Source of the DNA: Hypsibius dujardini
Lineage: Eukaryota > Tardigrada > Eutardigrada > Parachela > Hypsibiidae
Reading direction: 5' to 3'
DNA length: 21,797 nucleotides
Assembly: GCA_001579985.1 (NCBI GenBank)
Contig: LRSR01011395.1
Coordinates: forward strand, 1-21,797
Under the pieces are notes generated by a model. It made no database searches, was not told the origin of the DNA, and saw only the letters and a program-made list of their open reading frames with translations. Made by a program: the position numbers and the translations under genes. Positions 1 through 10,100 of the stretch are shown here, piece by piece; the stretch's first letter is position 1; every line of letters starts with the position of its first letter.

Positions 1-1072
1 CAGGGCTGGGAACAAGAGGCGCAATTTTGGCTTTAATGGGTATGAAAAAGCGCCAGTATTATACCGAAAGAAATTCGCAGAATAAATAGACATATCCAGT
101 TTTGTATTATTAAATGCGTTTCACTATCAACTGATTTATGATCCACTTTACAATAACTTTTCAAGTAATTTCGAACACTAGCTTTTGCCTGAGTATTTTT
201 CATTCTGCGTATCATTTATTTTTCATGGAACTAGTTAATTCCGTTACCGTGGATTCCAGATGGCGCCACACGTCTCCGAAATTAGGCGCGTCATTTTCAG
301 AAAGACACCGGAAACAGCAAAGCTGCTCTCTGAAGTCTCCCTCTGTCGCTAAAAACCCTGACAAAGCAATCTGTGCCTCAGAGAATGCACATGTCGTTAG
401 TGTTTTTATATATCTTCTCTCCAAACCGGTTTTGGCGCAATATCACACACACCTCTCGCCTGACTCACACACCACTAGAAAGAGAGAGCGAAAGACCATG
501 CATGTAGTGTTTACCTATCTGCAATCTCTTTTTACTTCCAAAACTTCTTTCCGAATTTTATCCGTCTGTCTGCCTGTGACTACTATATAAACCCATTTTA
601 TTATTTATTACTTTCAACCCTCCGAACTTTGCATAGTGCCACAACTGCAAAATAAATCTGCAACAAGTGGAATTCCTTTCCAACCTTTTTAACGCCGCAC
701 TAGAGTATTACGCAAACAATAATGAGGCAATAAAGCCGCCAACGTTGCGCGTTTCCGGCTGTTGAACGTTGGAGGACCTAAGGAATATATATCTGTATAT
801 GTACCAACCCCAGCGTTCGTAATTTTGTCACGCACGTTGGAAGGAAGGAACGTCGTGGTGTCGTTGTTGATCCCTTGTTACTGATAACCCTTCATTCAGT
901 ACATGTACTATATGTATACAAACACTAATCACAAAGCACACATGTTCAGCTGACCTGAAAAGTGATAGACAATTCTTCTTTCCGTTGTGTGCGCCAGCAC
1001 TGCCTTTATAATCTCTCTTTAGGCTTCCTTTGCAACTGCAACGGACAATTTTTGGTACATTTTTTGTCCACT
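1..1072. other. Upstream region of the NYN-like gene, no gene seen
   Basis: No exon with recognisable protein similarity is visible on either strand. A plus-strand open frame at 138-590 has unremarkable composition, no motif and no supporting splice structure. The last 100 bases before the ATG at 1073 are open in the same frame back to 962, but that stretch reads as cysteine-rich non-conserved sequence and is more likely 5' UTR. The core promoter should lie here, but I cannot point to a convincing element. Confidence 0.4.
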
Positions 1073-3785
1073 ATGGGGGACGCCAGGATGAGCCTGTCGG
1101 AGCCGCGAGCGGTGGAACCCTTCAGTGGGATCGTCCTGTGGGATTTACAGAGCTGCGATATGAGCGATGCGAGTTTGGAGATTATTCGCAAGAGAATCCC
1201 GCGTTTGGCCCACGAACTGGGCATTCCGCAGCCGTATCGGAATTTACGCATAGAGGTCTACGAGGGCGGCAATGGGAAGGTGCAGATTGCCACGGAGAAG
1301 GTCGGCAAAGATGGTTGTGCTCCTCACGTGAATACCGGAGGGGTAAGAATTACTTTCGGACAATCATTTTGAACTGGGTTACGCTTATTATGAAACGTGT
1401 TTGTTTTGTTTTGTGTGTAGGTGGAGTTTTATCAGGTTTCTTCAGTCAATGATGCAATCAATGCACGGCTGAATCAGCTGACGGACTGTCCCAAGCCTCT
1501 CATACTGGTTTCTGGTACGAGAATTTTTATTACTTACGCTGGATTATATTACTTGGTTTTAATTACAAAAATGTGAACTCCTTTGAACTTAATTTTGTAT
1601 TAATTTAGACTTTTATTTAATTATTTTTAACCACGAAAATAAGGAATACTTTGAATGTAATTTTGAATTAATTGGACTTTTATTTTTTTGATTACGAAAA
1701 TGTGAATCAATTACTCTGAATGAAATTTGAAATAATTTTGAATTTTATTTTTATATTTTTAAATTTGACATTTGAACATTTGAACTGCTTTGAGCGTAAT
1801 TTTTAAGTAATCTGGGTTTTAATTAATTAATTTTTACTTACGAAAACAATGTGAATTCATGGAGAAATTCTCGTAAAAAATATGAGACACGTGTTTCAAT
1901 TGATTTTGAGACAAACGTTTTTTTAATAAAACCAACAACTGACACATCACATCCATTGGAACACTTATGTTAGCAATTTTTCTCGACTCAAATATATACT
2001 TTTGCTAGAAGGTAACTAAAACGTTATTCAAGAACGGCACATACGATTTATTTTCGAACAGAACGCTCACGGATGGTTTCTCCATTTGGCGTCTCAATTC
2101 TTATCTTGGAAAAAGTATTAACCTGGTTGACAGAGATCAGTTTAACCTTTAAGGTATTAGTGCTTTTCTTTGTTGTCTGTATATATTTTAAAGATATTTT
2201 AAGAGGCTCAAAAACCAGATTTTACTTTAAGTAAATTCTTATTTCAGTCAAGTTAGTATTTCAAGTCACAAAAAAAATGCTGAACATGTGGAACTTCTTT
2301 TAAATAAAATACATTTTGCCGATTCATTTGATTTTACTTATGATTTCATTCAAATTCAAACTCGTTATTTCAACAACAATAATGCTGTATCTCTTTTGAA
2401 TCTCTTTTGAAAAGTTGCAAGTTTGCAACTACGTTTCGCTTTCTGTGCAGATGCGTAGGGTAGGTTGCGCCAGGATCTTGAGATGGGATTGTCAGTTTAG
2501 GTCAATGCGATTTAACTCAAATTAAGAGGCTTGGAATCTACTCGTATGGGCTACTCGCACTTTTATTTACAATGTATATGCTTCGTTCCATCATTATGTA
2601 AGAATGTTCTTAACTATTTTTGTCATACAATTAGCTGTTTAAATTACAATATAATAAATTCATAAACTTTGACACAATCATGATAAATTATATTTTAATT
2701 CATAAATTTACCTTACCACAAGCGTGAAATTATATTACTGTATTTTCGCGTTAGACAGGGACAGCGTACGAGCTGTGGAACGTTTAATCGGCCACGGGGC
2801 GCTTGTGCTGTGTGTACGATGCACACAGCCGTACAAACGTTCCACTCCAGTACGGCTGTCCCTGTCTAACGCGAAAATACAGTATTAGGTATTCTGCTTG
2901 AAAGAAGCTTGAAAGACTAGTGATATGGGTGTTCGGAAAAATAATTGTAGTCCACGATTTGTTTGAAATTCTTTTAGATAATATTTAGGAATACTATTCT
3001 TAGCGCACAGTAAATTTAAATTGTCTGCCAGTACTTCGCTTTGTATTCAAATTTTGTTAAGAACTTTTCCAAAATTTAGGGAGGAGCAGTTCTCATTGTA
3101 GAAGTTCAAGGTGGTGCTAGAATCTCTGCTTTGGAAACATTCAAAACTTCTCGATTCCCATGTTTGGCTTGAGTTGATTGATTGATGAATCTGTTACAAT
3201 TTTGAAGCTAATCGAAAGATAATATTAAGCCTGATTCTACATAGTAAGCAGGAAAGCGACAGGACCGGAGACGGAAACAAAGACAGATAGAGTGACAAAG
3301 AAACATAAGACCACACTAAATATATTTAAAACTCCAACATGGCCTTGCAAAGCCAAAATTTCTGCCTTTTGCGAGCGCAGAGCGCGAGTAATAGCTTGTA
3401 TTTATTTAACACCCTATGTAAGTTTACCGAATTTACTGGCCTTGCGATAACAGTGATTACCCTTCTTACAGGTGTTGTGGGATCAGAATCCAAACCCGGC
3501 CCCATTCGGGTAGGCTGGGAGCTGTACGAGAAAGAGCTGGTTGTGGTCTGTCGGAAACCGGAAGCCGGCTCAACCGCCGAACAATTCCTGAAGGAGAAAC
3601 GAATAAAGACTTACGGTTGGCCGCCAAAAGTCGATCGGGACTTTGAGTCGCTGCTGTTCCATCTGAACCCCGCCCATGAATTCCCCCAGGGGACTAATCA
3701 AGTTATTCACCCTGTGGTGTTTGTGGCCGGTGTCGCGGCTGTCGTCTATCCTGTGATCTATTCAGTGGTGACCCTGGTGATTTAA
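1073..3785 (+). CDS. NYN/PIN-like nuclease-fold protein with C-terminal membrane tail (three exons)
   Basis: Exons are 1073-1342, 1421-1514 and 3472-3785, giving 225 residues. Donors are GTAAGA and GTACGA; acceptors are TGTGTAG and CTTACAG; phases are 0 and 1 and match. The start is the ATG at 1073, just ahead of the conserved part. Residues 17-180 resemble NYN domains of the MARF1 type: a first strand ending in Asp (VLWDLQSC, Asp24), a helix with Asp101 in SSVNDAINARL, the strand LILVS (117-121), then ELVVVCRKP followed by a helix. NYN domains are metal-dependent ribonuclease folds. Here the acidic residue expected after LVS-G/T is replaced by VVGSE, so activity is doubtful. The last 23 or so residues (VVFVAGVAAVVYPVIY and onward) are hydrophobic and end at the stop, suggesting a tail anchor. 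The second intron is 1957 bp. The family call is from fold-level pattern only. Confidence 0.6.
1556..1860. repeat. Degenerate AT-rich tandem repeat in intron 2 of the NYN-like gene
   Basis: About four and a half diverged copies of a 60-75 bp unit. Each has a TTTTAATTA or TTTTATTT start, then an ACGAAAAT(GTGAA) segment, then CTTTGAA-GTAATTTT. Clear unit starts fall near 1556, 1611, 1677, 1745 and 1817. Copy lengths vary and no coding frame crosses it. Confidence 0.55.
2736..2884. mobile_element. MITE, 145-bp hairpin element with TA target duplication (copy 1)
   Basis: A perfect 30-bp inverted repeat runs from 2736-2765 to 2855-2884, beginning TACTGTATTTTCGCG. The inner arms (about 2766-2790 and 2829-2854, sharing GTGGAACGTTT) also pair with few mismatches, so nearly the whole element can fold into one hairpin. 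Taking the TA at each end as a target-site duplication leaves a 145-bp element (2738-2882). It has no coding capacity. A TA duplication and short terminal repeats fit a non-autonomous Tc1/mariner-type element. It sits inside intron 2 of the NYN-like gene. Confidence 0.8.
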
Positions 3786-4104
3786 TTTTTTTTATTATTT
3801 GCATCTTTGGATATAAGAGAAATGGGTTCATTTGATTGAGACTCATTCTTTCTCGCACGAAGATTTTAAGGGCCAAAACGATAAATTGTTCATGTGTGTT
3901 TTTGAGAGCAACTAATTTTTCTAAAAAAAGGTGTGCATTTATGGATCATTTTGCAAATGGAAGCTTTTAAGTTCCCACGAGGGTCATATTACCTAATCAG
4001 TATGGATCCCTACTTCCGGTTGCTCAACTGCAAAACTCCCCATATTTCACTCTTACTTACAAGTTAGGACATTATTTAAGTGCCGAGTCCAGGATCACTG
4101 CAAA
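3786..4104. other. 3' flank of the NYN-like gene
   Basis: AT-rich sequence after the stop at 3783-3785 and before the palindromic repeat. I see no exon and no canonical AATAAA in the first 300 bases; an ATTAAA lies at about 4141, inside the repeat. Nothing else is recognisable. Confidence 0.35.
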
Positions 4105-4665
4105 CAATGTTTTTTATTTAGATTTACGTCAGTGATCAATATTAAAATATATTTCCCGGTAAGGTCAAACAAATGTTTGTCTGTGATATTTTAAAGTTGG
4201 TGAAACATAGGAAGATTACATTTCCCCTCATTTTCACTGTAGAAATGGTGGCTTTTAGAAGTAAATGAAAAACAATTATTTTGACACTGTTCCATTTCAA
4301 ATTCAATTTCGAGTCGATTCATATCAGCCAAATATTTGTCGGAGATAAGGGGCGGAGCTCTGGATACTTTTTAAAAAGGACCGAAATTCCACCGAAGCTT
4401 TCGAAGTTTGGCCTATAGCTCCGCCCACATACTCCTAAATTTTTTTGGCTGATACCAGGCGACTCCAATTTGAATTTAAAATGGGAAAATATTAAAAAAG
4501 ATCATACTTAATGAAGTTCTAAAAATCAATATTTTTACAGTCAAAACGAGGAAAAACGGAAACTACCAGTTTTTCTAACACTGAAATATTGCAAAATAAC
4601 TTTGTATCATTTGACCGGCGAAAAAGTGTTATAACTACCATGGTCTAAATACAAAAAGTTACTAT
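4105..4665. repeat. Large imperfect palindrome, dispersed repeat family copy A
   Basis: Two arms of about 200 bp pair imperfectly along their length. Examples are TTTCAAATTCAATTTCGAGTCG on the left against the complement of CGACTCCAATTTGAATTTAAA on the right, and GGGGCGGAGCTCT against CTATAGCTCCGCCCAC flanking the centre. The outer parts also pair: CCCGGTAAGGTCAAA against the complement of TTTGACCGGCG. No open frame or terminal duplication is clear. Diverged relatives lie at 6655-6970 and 7555-7920, so this is a transposed family, probably a foldback or MITE-like element. The ends are approximate. Confidence 0.65.
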
Positions 4666-4843
4666 TTCGAATGGATTGTGAATTCGGTATTTGAAGAATG
4701 CCGCCAAAAAGTATGTATATTTCGTTCGAGTGATTATTTTCATATGTAGCAATTAATTAATTAATGAATATGACCATTGAAACCACTGGTACTGAGCGTT
4801 CTTTTAGTCTGCCAATACCATTGCTATACAGTCGGAATTATTT

Positions 4844-6124
4844 TCAGCAACATCCCCGATTTATTTGGCTATCTTGCTGTGAGTTGGAACGGTCAAGTCG
4901 AATGACCGTGGAGGAGCCATGTGGTGGGGCCTTCTTATTGTTGTCGTCATCTTCACCAGCGTTGAGCAATTCTTTACTATGATGGAGGGTGTAAATCTGA
5001 CCCAATAAATTATGGAAGGCCTTTCCTACGTTGCTGGAGTCCTTGGCGGAAGTCTCGATGAAACTCATGCCATTTTGTTCTGTATTGTGTATGTTAAAAA
5101 AGGAACAAAATTATTATATTACGAATTAAGTTGGGGTAGAAGAAGGTAGGAGAAACTAACTATAGACCTGCAAAAGCTTGGGCAACTTCTGATGGGACCT
5201 TGCGAAGGTGGCCGAGGTCGCTTTTGTTGCCGACCAGCATGATGATAATGTCCTTGGGAGCGTGTTCGCGGAGTTCGCGGAGCCAGCACTCGATTGTGTG
5301 ATAGCCTTCTGTAATATCATAAACCAGCAGCGCACCTTTCGCACCACAAAAATACCTGATAAACACATACAATTACACTTATGCAAATATACATCATCAA
5401 TTATGAATTATGAATTAATATGATTTACGCATACGCAAAATATATTTCATGAATTTATTTTAATGTTTGGAATACCTTTTTTCATACAAAGTATACAGAA
5501 ATTAGTTGTACATTCGCAAATTATTATGATAAAAGAAATTAAGAAATGTTCTCCACCAGCCGTATATAAAATTAAGTAACATTTGACATATTAGACGAAG
5601 GGCATATTTGGAACTTTAACTGTAATCAGTAATGGACTGACACAAATTCAGAGACTAGTATAATAAATAAAATAAGTTGATATGTGATGGTAAACGTTAA
5701 TAAGAATATTTTGGCTTACGCGCTCGCTAAAGGTGTAAAGCGTTTCTGCCCTGAAGTGTCCCATATTTGAGCCTAAAAAGGAGCCATTCGCATCAGCTAC
5801 TTTTTTTTACCATTAAGGTCTGTAAATGAGTTAGGTACTTTACCTTGATATGCCGGCCGTTGATCTCAACGCGTTTCGTGGCAAAATCCAACCCGATGGT
5901 AGTGTGGTTATTCGTGTGAAATTCGTTTCGCGTGAAGGACGATAGAAGATTGCTCTTCCCCACTCCACAGTAGCCGACCATGACAACTGAAAAAGCCACA
6001 ACGTCCATCCTTCTCAATGTACTGTATTAACTTGTTGGGGCAACAATTACTAGAAAGTTTACGTATGCAAAAAAAGTGAACGTACCATACTTTTAAATAT
6101 ATAATCGTATTCCTCCGCACCCAT
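4844..6124 (-). CDS. Rab11: Rab11-family small GTPase (five exons, complete)
   Basis: Exons on the minus strand are 6124-6091, 5986-5844, 5772-5720, 5355-5168 and 5079-4844, giving 217 residues (Rab11 is about 216). The tiny first exon encodes [11 protein letters not shown], the usual Rab11 N-terminus. Motifs are the P-loop GYCGVGKS (16-23), switch I TTIG (40-43), WDTSGQ (63-68), GNKSD (119-123), ETSAK (148-152) and a C-terminal Cys-Cys for geranylgeranylation. Rab11 proteins drive recycling-endosome and exocytic traffic at membranes. Divergence is concentrated at the P-loop (Tyr-Cys instead of Asp-Ser) and in switch II ([13 protein letters not shown] instead of the usual ERYRAITSAYYRG type). 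The catalytic Gln68 is kept. I see no frame break. It reads as a divergent Rab11 paralogue or a fast-evolving orthologue. Confidence 0.92.
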
Positions 6125-6353
6125 TTTCCAGCTTACACAAAGGTAACTTCAACTGTAAAGATATCGACAAAATTTGTCAGAAAACTATTCTCAGGAATTC
6201 AGCGCATATACGCGTAGAGCGACCGCAAGGAGCGTACGACACAATATGTGCGAGCTTCAAGCGAGCTTCGAAGGTCATACGACGAGGCATAAATCTGTTT
6301 GATAAGATATGACGAGTCAGATTGGTTATATACCATTGCATCTATTTCTCAGT

Positions 6354-6502
6354 TACTGTAGAGTCCCGACCCATACGTGGTACTTTTTGGACCCACCAGT
6401 GAATCAGACCCGGTGGGCCGCACATCTTTGCAATCAATCAAAAGGGTCGCTTTTTACTGTGTGATGACGCAGGCACCACGGATGGGTCGGGACTCTACAG
6501 TA
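6354..6502. mobile_element. MITE, 145-bp element with TA target duplication (copy 2)
   Basis: A 30-bp inverted repeat with one mismatch joins 6352-6381 to 6475-6504, beginning GTTACTGTAGAGTCCCGACC. With TA as the duplicated target (6354-6355 and 6501-6502) the element is 145 bp, the same length as the element at 2736-2884. Both start CTGTA after the TA, but the remaining terminal repeat and interior differ. It has no coding capacity and lies in the presumed upstream region of Rab11. Confidence 0.78.
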
Positions 6503-6654
6503 ACTTCTGCTCACGTAGTCTCCGGTGAAATTTATGCGGCGCTAATCTTTTTCTTCCGACGATAAGGGCAATTATTTTAATTTAAATCCTTTCAGTTAAA
6601 GCATCGGTAAGCAAGCAGCTTACAAATAATTCATTTTCTTTAACAAAACAGAGA

Positions 6655-6970
6655 AAATTTGGCCGGGTTTCTAAGTCAAAAAGGGCCGATAATTCCAGTG
6701 AAGTTGTCTAGTTTTGGTCTATAGCTCCGCCCACTGACCTCAGACTTTTTTTGACTAATTCCAATCGACTCCAAATTAAATTTGGAATGGGATCTTCTAA
6801 AAAGGTCATATTTTATGTAGTTCTAAAAATCATTATTATTAGATTGAAAATGAAAGAAAATGGATTCTTCCAGTGTTTTTTCAACTTTGAAATATTACCA
6901 AAACATTTTGCCCGACTTTACCGGCGAATAAATTTTTATTTTCATCACTAAATTTGGTCTTAATAAAACA
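6655..6970. repeat. Dispersed repeat family copy B (one arm plus centre)
   Basis: Matches the central and right-hand part of copy A in the same orientation: CTATAGCTCCGCCCAC, then CGACTCCAA-TT-AAATTT-GAATGGGA, GTTCTAAAAATCA, CCAGTGTTTTT-CAACTTTGAAATATT and TTTACCGGCGAA, in that order. The matching left arm is absent, so this is a 5'-truncated or partly deleted copy. Confidence 0.6.
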
Positions 6971-7090
6971 AATATTTCTTTAGTTGGCCTTCAAGCAATT
7001 ATGCGGGCTGAAATAAAACTGTCGCTAACCAATTTGTTTCCACCGTTCTTTTGTTCTGCTGTTTAGCGAATAACAATCCGGTATTAGACT

Positions 7091-7096
7091 TTTATT
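7091..7096 (-). terminator. Probable polyadenylation signal of the receptor cyclase
   Basis: AATAAA on the minus strand, 78 bases past the cyclase stop codon at 7174-7176. It is the first canonical hexamer downstream of that gene. Confidence 0.5.
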
Positions 7097-7173
7097 ACTT
7101 GAAGCGTCCACACAAAGAGCGTCATCTCTCCCATCTTGCACCAGACTGACTAAACGCATGGTTATAGCAATAA

Positions 7174-10100
7174 TTATTTGACTTGAGTTTCATCCAGCAG
7201 AAGGAGAAGTTCCTCATCTTTTCCCGAATCGAACGCTGGAAGTGGGTTGACGTATCCCTCTTTGCCGACCAGCCAGTACGTCTTCATGGCTCCTTTTCCC
7301 TTCAACGGAATGGACATCGCTTCACAAAACCGACCAATTAAGACTACAATTCTAGTCGATCTGATTAGTACTCGGATCGGTTTTCATAAGCGGCACGCAA
7401 AACATCTCCATTTTATTTTTTGAGTTTGTCCTTCATTAATGATGATCCATAAAATTGATTGCATCGACATGGCTCTAAATGCTTTTTGGGCAGAATTTCA
7501 AAGTCCGGAAGACACTGGAAGACAGCACTTCTCCCCAGTTTTTCACGGTAAAATAAAAAGCTAGAAAAGGTTCATTTCAAAAATTTTGACAATATCCCAA
7601 TTCAAATTCAATTTGAAATCGACATCAGAATCTTTTTCCGATGCCAGAGGGCGGGGCGATGAGCTAGTTTCAATCCAGAGCGGAAACTTCCGAGTGACAT
7701 TCGAGAAATAGCCGCTCCCTGACACCAAAAAACGATTATGATATTTTGAATCGATTGCCAATTGAATTCGGAAAGGAAAAATGGAAACGTTTTTAAATGG
7801 AACCTTTCTCAAAAATCTAAGTTTTCACAGTGAAAACCAGGGGAAACAAAATGTCTTCCAGTGTTGTCCGGACTTTGAACTTCTGATAAAATAACGATTT
7901 TCAGTACCCTGCCGATGAACTAAAATATATGGATAATCACTAATATTAGGCCATGTAAAAAAATAAAATGGATGCGTTTTGCATTGCACATATATGGAAA
8001 AGCGATTAAGTGAAATATGTGACAAACCTTGATTATGGAGTCTCCACGAAACACCATGGAGTATACATTGAGCTTGGCAAGCAGCGACCTTGTGTCGTCC
8101 GATATTTGAATCCGCATTGGTAGTGAGGAGCTTTCCATCCGAGAAGCCGTATTGACTATAAGAAAACATTTTTAACATTTTACCCGTTCTCCTTGTTAAT
8201 AGACAGACAGGGAGTACTGTATACCGGTGTCACCAAAGAGGCAGTATCGAGGCATCGTTATCCCCACAACTCCCGCCATGACCGCGCCGGTATGGGCGCC
8301 AATGCGAATTTGCAGCTTTCGTTCCGGCATGTGTCGAATCGGAATGGTGGTGACGGTGAAGAGCATGTCCAGCGCCATAGTTGCGATTTGATTGGCATGG
8401 TCGTCGCCGTTCCGGTGCGGCAGGCCGGAAATGCACATGTACGCATCACCGATCGTCTCCACCTTGTAGACGTCAAATCCCCGTATCACCCCGTCGAACG
8501 CTGCAAAACAGATGCGAGGATTAAATCATTATGATTAGGCTTATCAGTACTTATGCTTCGATGAATGGACTTCTCGATGGAGGGGACGGGCAGGCGGACA
8601 GAGGCACGGAGGAATGGACGGAAGGGCAGAGGGACAGACGGACGGACAAAGACAGATAGACGTGTGATAGGGATTTTTTGTCAGTCGGTGACGCAAACGA
8701 TGACGGAATTTGAAAGAGAACTGAAACATTCTATGAAAGAAGAGAGGAGAACACAAGGAGTTAGACTCCTTGTTGAGTTAGAAGGGTGAGTTAAGAAGAA
8801 TTATATTGGAACCGAAACAATGGAAATGACTGTGTAGGTCTGAAACGCCTTTTGTGCTTGCTTGTATGGATCTGTTGATCTGTCCACGATTGAGTCGGTG
8901 TATGTCTAATGGTGCTTTGATTGTCCGAAACAGTCTATGGACAGGTTTCGTTTGGGGCGAGGATTCGGCATTTTAGTTATGCCGCATTGACGGCGGCTTT
9001 GACAGACGCACTCGTGGCACTCGAACTGGCAAATATTTTGGTGACGAGTGGTCCTTCTCTGTTCTATCGTTTTCAGATATCACTGGCACCGCATTTGCAT
9101 GGTGGATCGCAGATGCAATAAAGACATCGGGGTTCGCCATGTTTTCACGTGATGAGGTTGCGGGTTGTGGTAACCAATGCCGGAAATGGGATGCCGAGTA
9201 GTCAAATGTCGGAAAAAGACAAATTGAGATGCCCCGGAATAGCGTAAGGACCCCAGACAGCCATTACTAGGAAACCGACTCGTCTTCAGCTGAGCCACCG
9301 GAAACCGGAGCTGTTCCGCGAATGTAGATGCTTACGACACCGTGGGGCGGACGTATGTGTCTTTGTATGTCTGGGCAATCAACCCTCCAGACAATTTATA
9401 CCGTTGCTATATCCACAGAAGACAATTCGAATAACCAATTGCAAAATGCTGCAACGATTTACTAAAGATGTTCCCTTTACCGTCGGCGCACGCGCGCGGC
9501 GAAATCACGCGCGCGAGTGAAAATATCCCTCGCCACGCTCGTCTAAAGAGTGATTCCCCGACCTTCCGGGGGTGAAGCGCATCACCGTTTCAGACCGACA
9601 GAGGGACTGATGAACAGAGAGACGGACATACTGACAAAAGGACGGATCGACGAGGCGAGAGACGGGCGATGACGGACGGACTGTTAATTAACAAAGTCAA
9701 TTCAACTCAAACAAAATGGAAGAGCGATTGACGCTGTAAGTCTAAAAGCACGGAATTAGCCGGAAAGACGAGACAGACAACAGAGGTGAAAAGATTGAAA
9801 AACGAATCGACAGTCAGAATGACAGAAAATAAGGTAGGATTGTGAGCCGACGGCAGATGAGTGTACGAAAAGCAGAGAGGAAGAGGAAGCTTGTTTTCCG
9901 GGACACTGGAGTGAAGGAACTTGTCGCCCACTGAGCGTAAGTAGCCCGTTCAAACCACCATATGGACCACATATGGGCCACAAACCTAGCCAATTATATT
10001 AGAAGAACATACCGGAGTAAAGGTCATTGAGCAATGTGACGATATCCAGCGGTGCGGAAGCCGATGCAATGGAAGTAAACCCAACGATATCCGAGAAGAA

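Larger units (their letters stand above)
6125..7173. other. Intergenic region between the receptor cyclase 3' end and the Rab11 start
   Basis: No exon is seen. The region holds the second MITE (6354-6502), 228 bp upstream of the Rab11 ATG, one arm of the palindromic repeat (6655-6970), and the cyclase polyadenylation signal. The Rab11 promoter is probably within 6125-6351; GCGAGCTTC occurs twice near 6250-6270, but I cannot assign it a role. Confidence 0.45.

Noticed and set aside
138-590. 150-codon open frame on the plus strand
   Set aside because: No domain, biased composition or splice context; it overlaps another frame and looks like chance.
5793-6017. Rab11 starting at an ATG at 6017
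   Set aside because: That frame reads through an intron. A TTTTTCAG acceptor at 5987 and a tiny upstream exon at 6124-6091 give the correct family N-terminus in phase.
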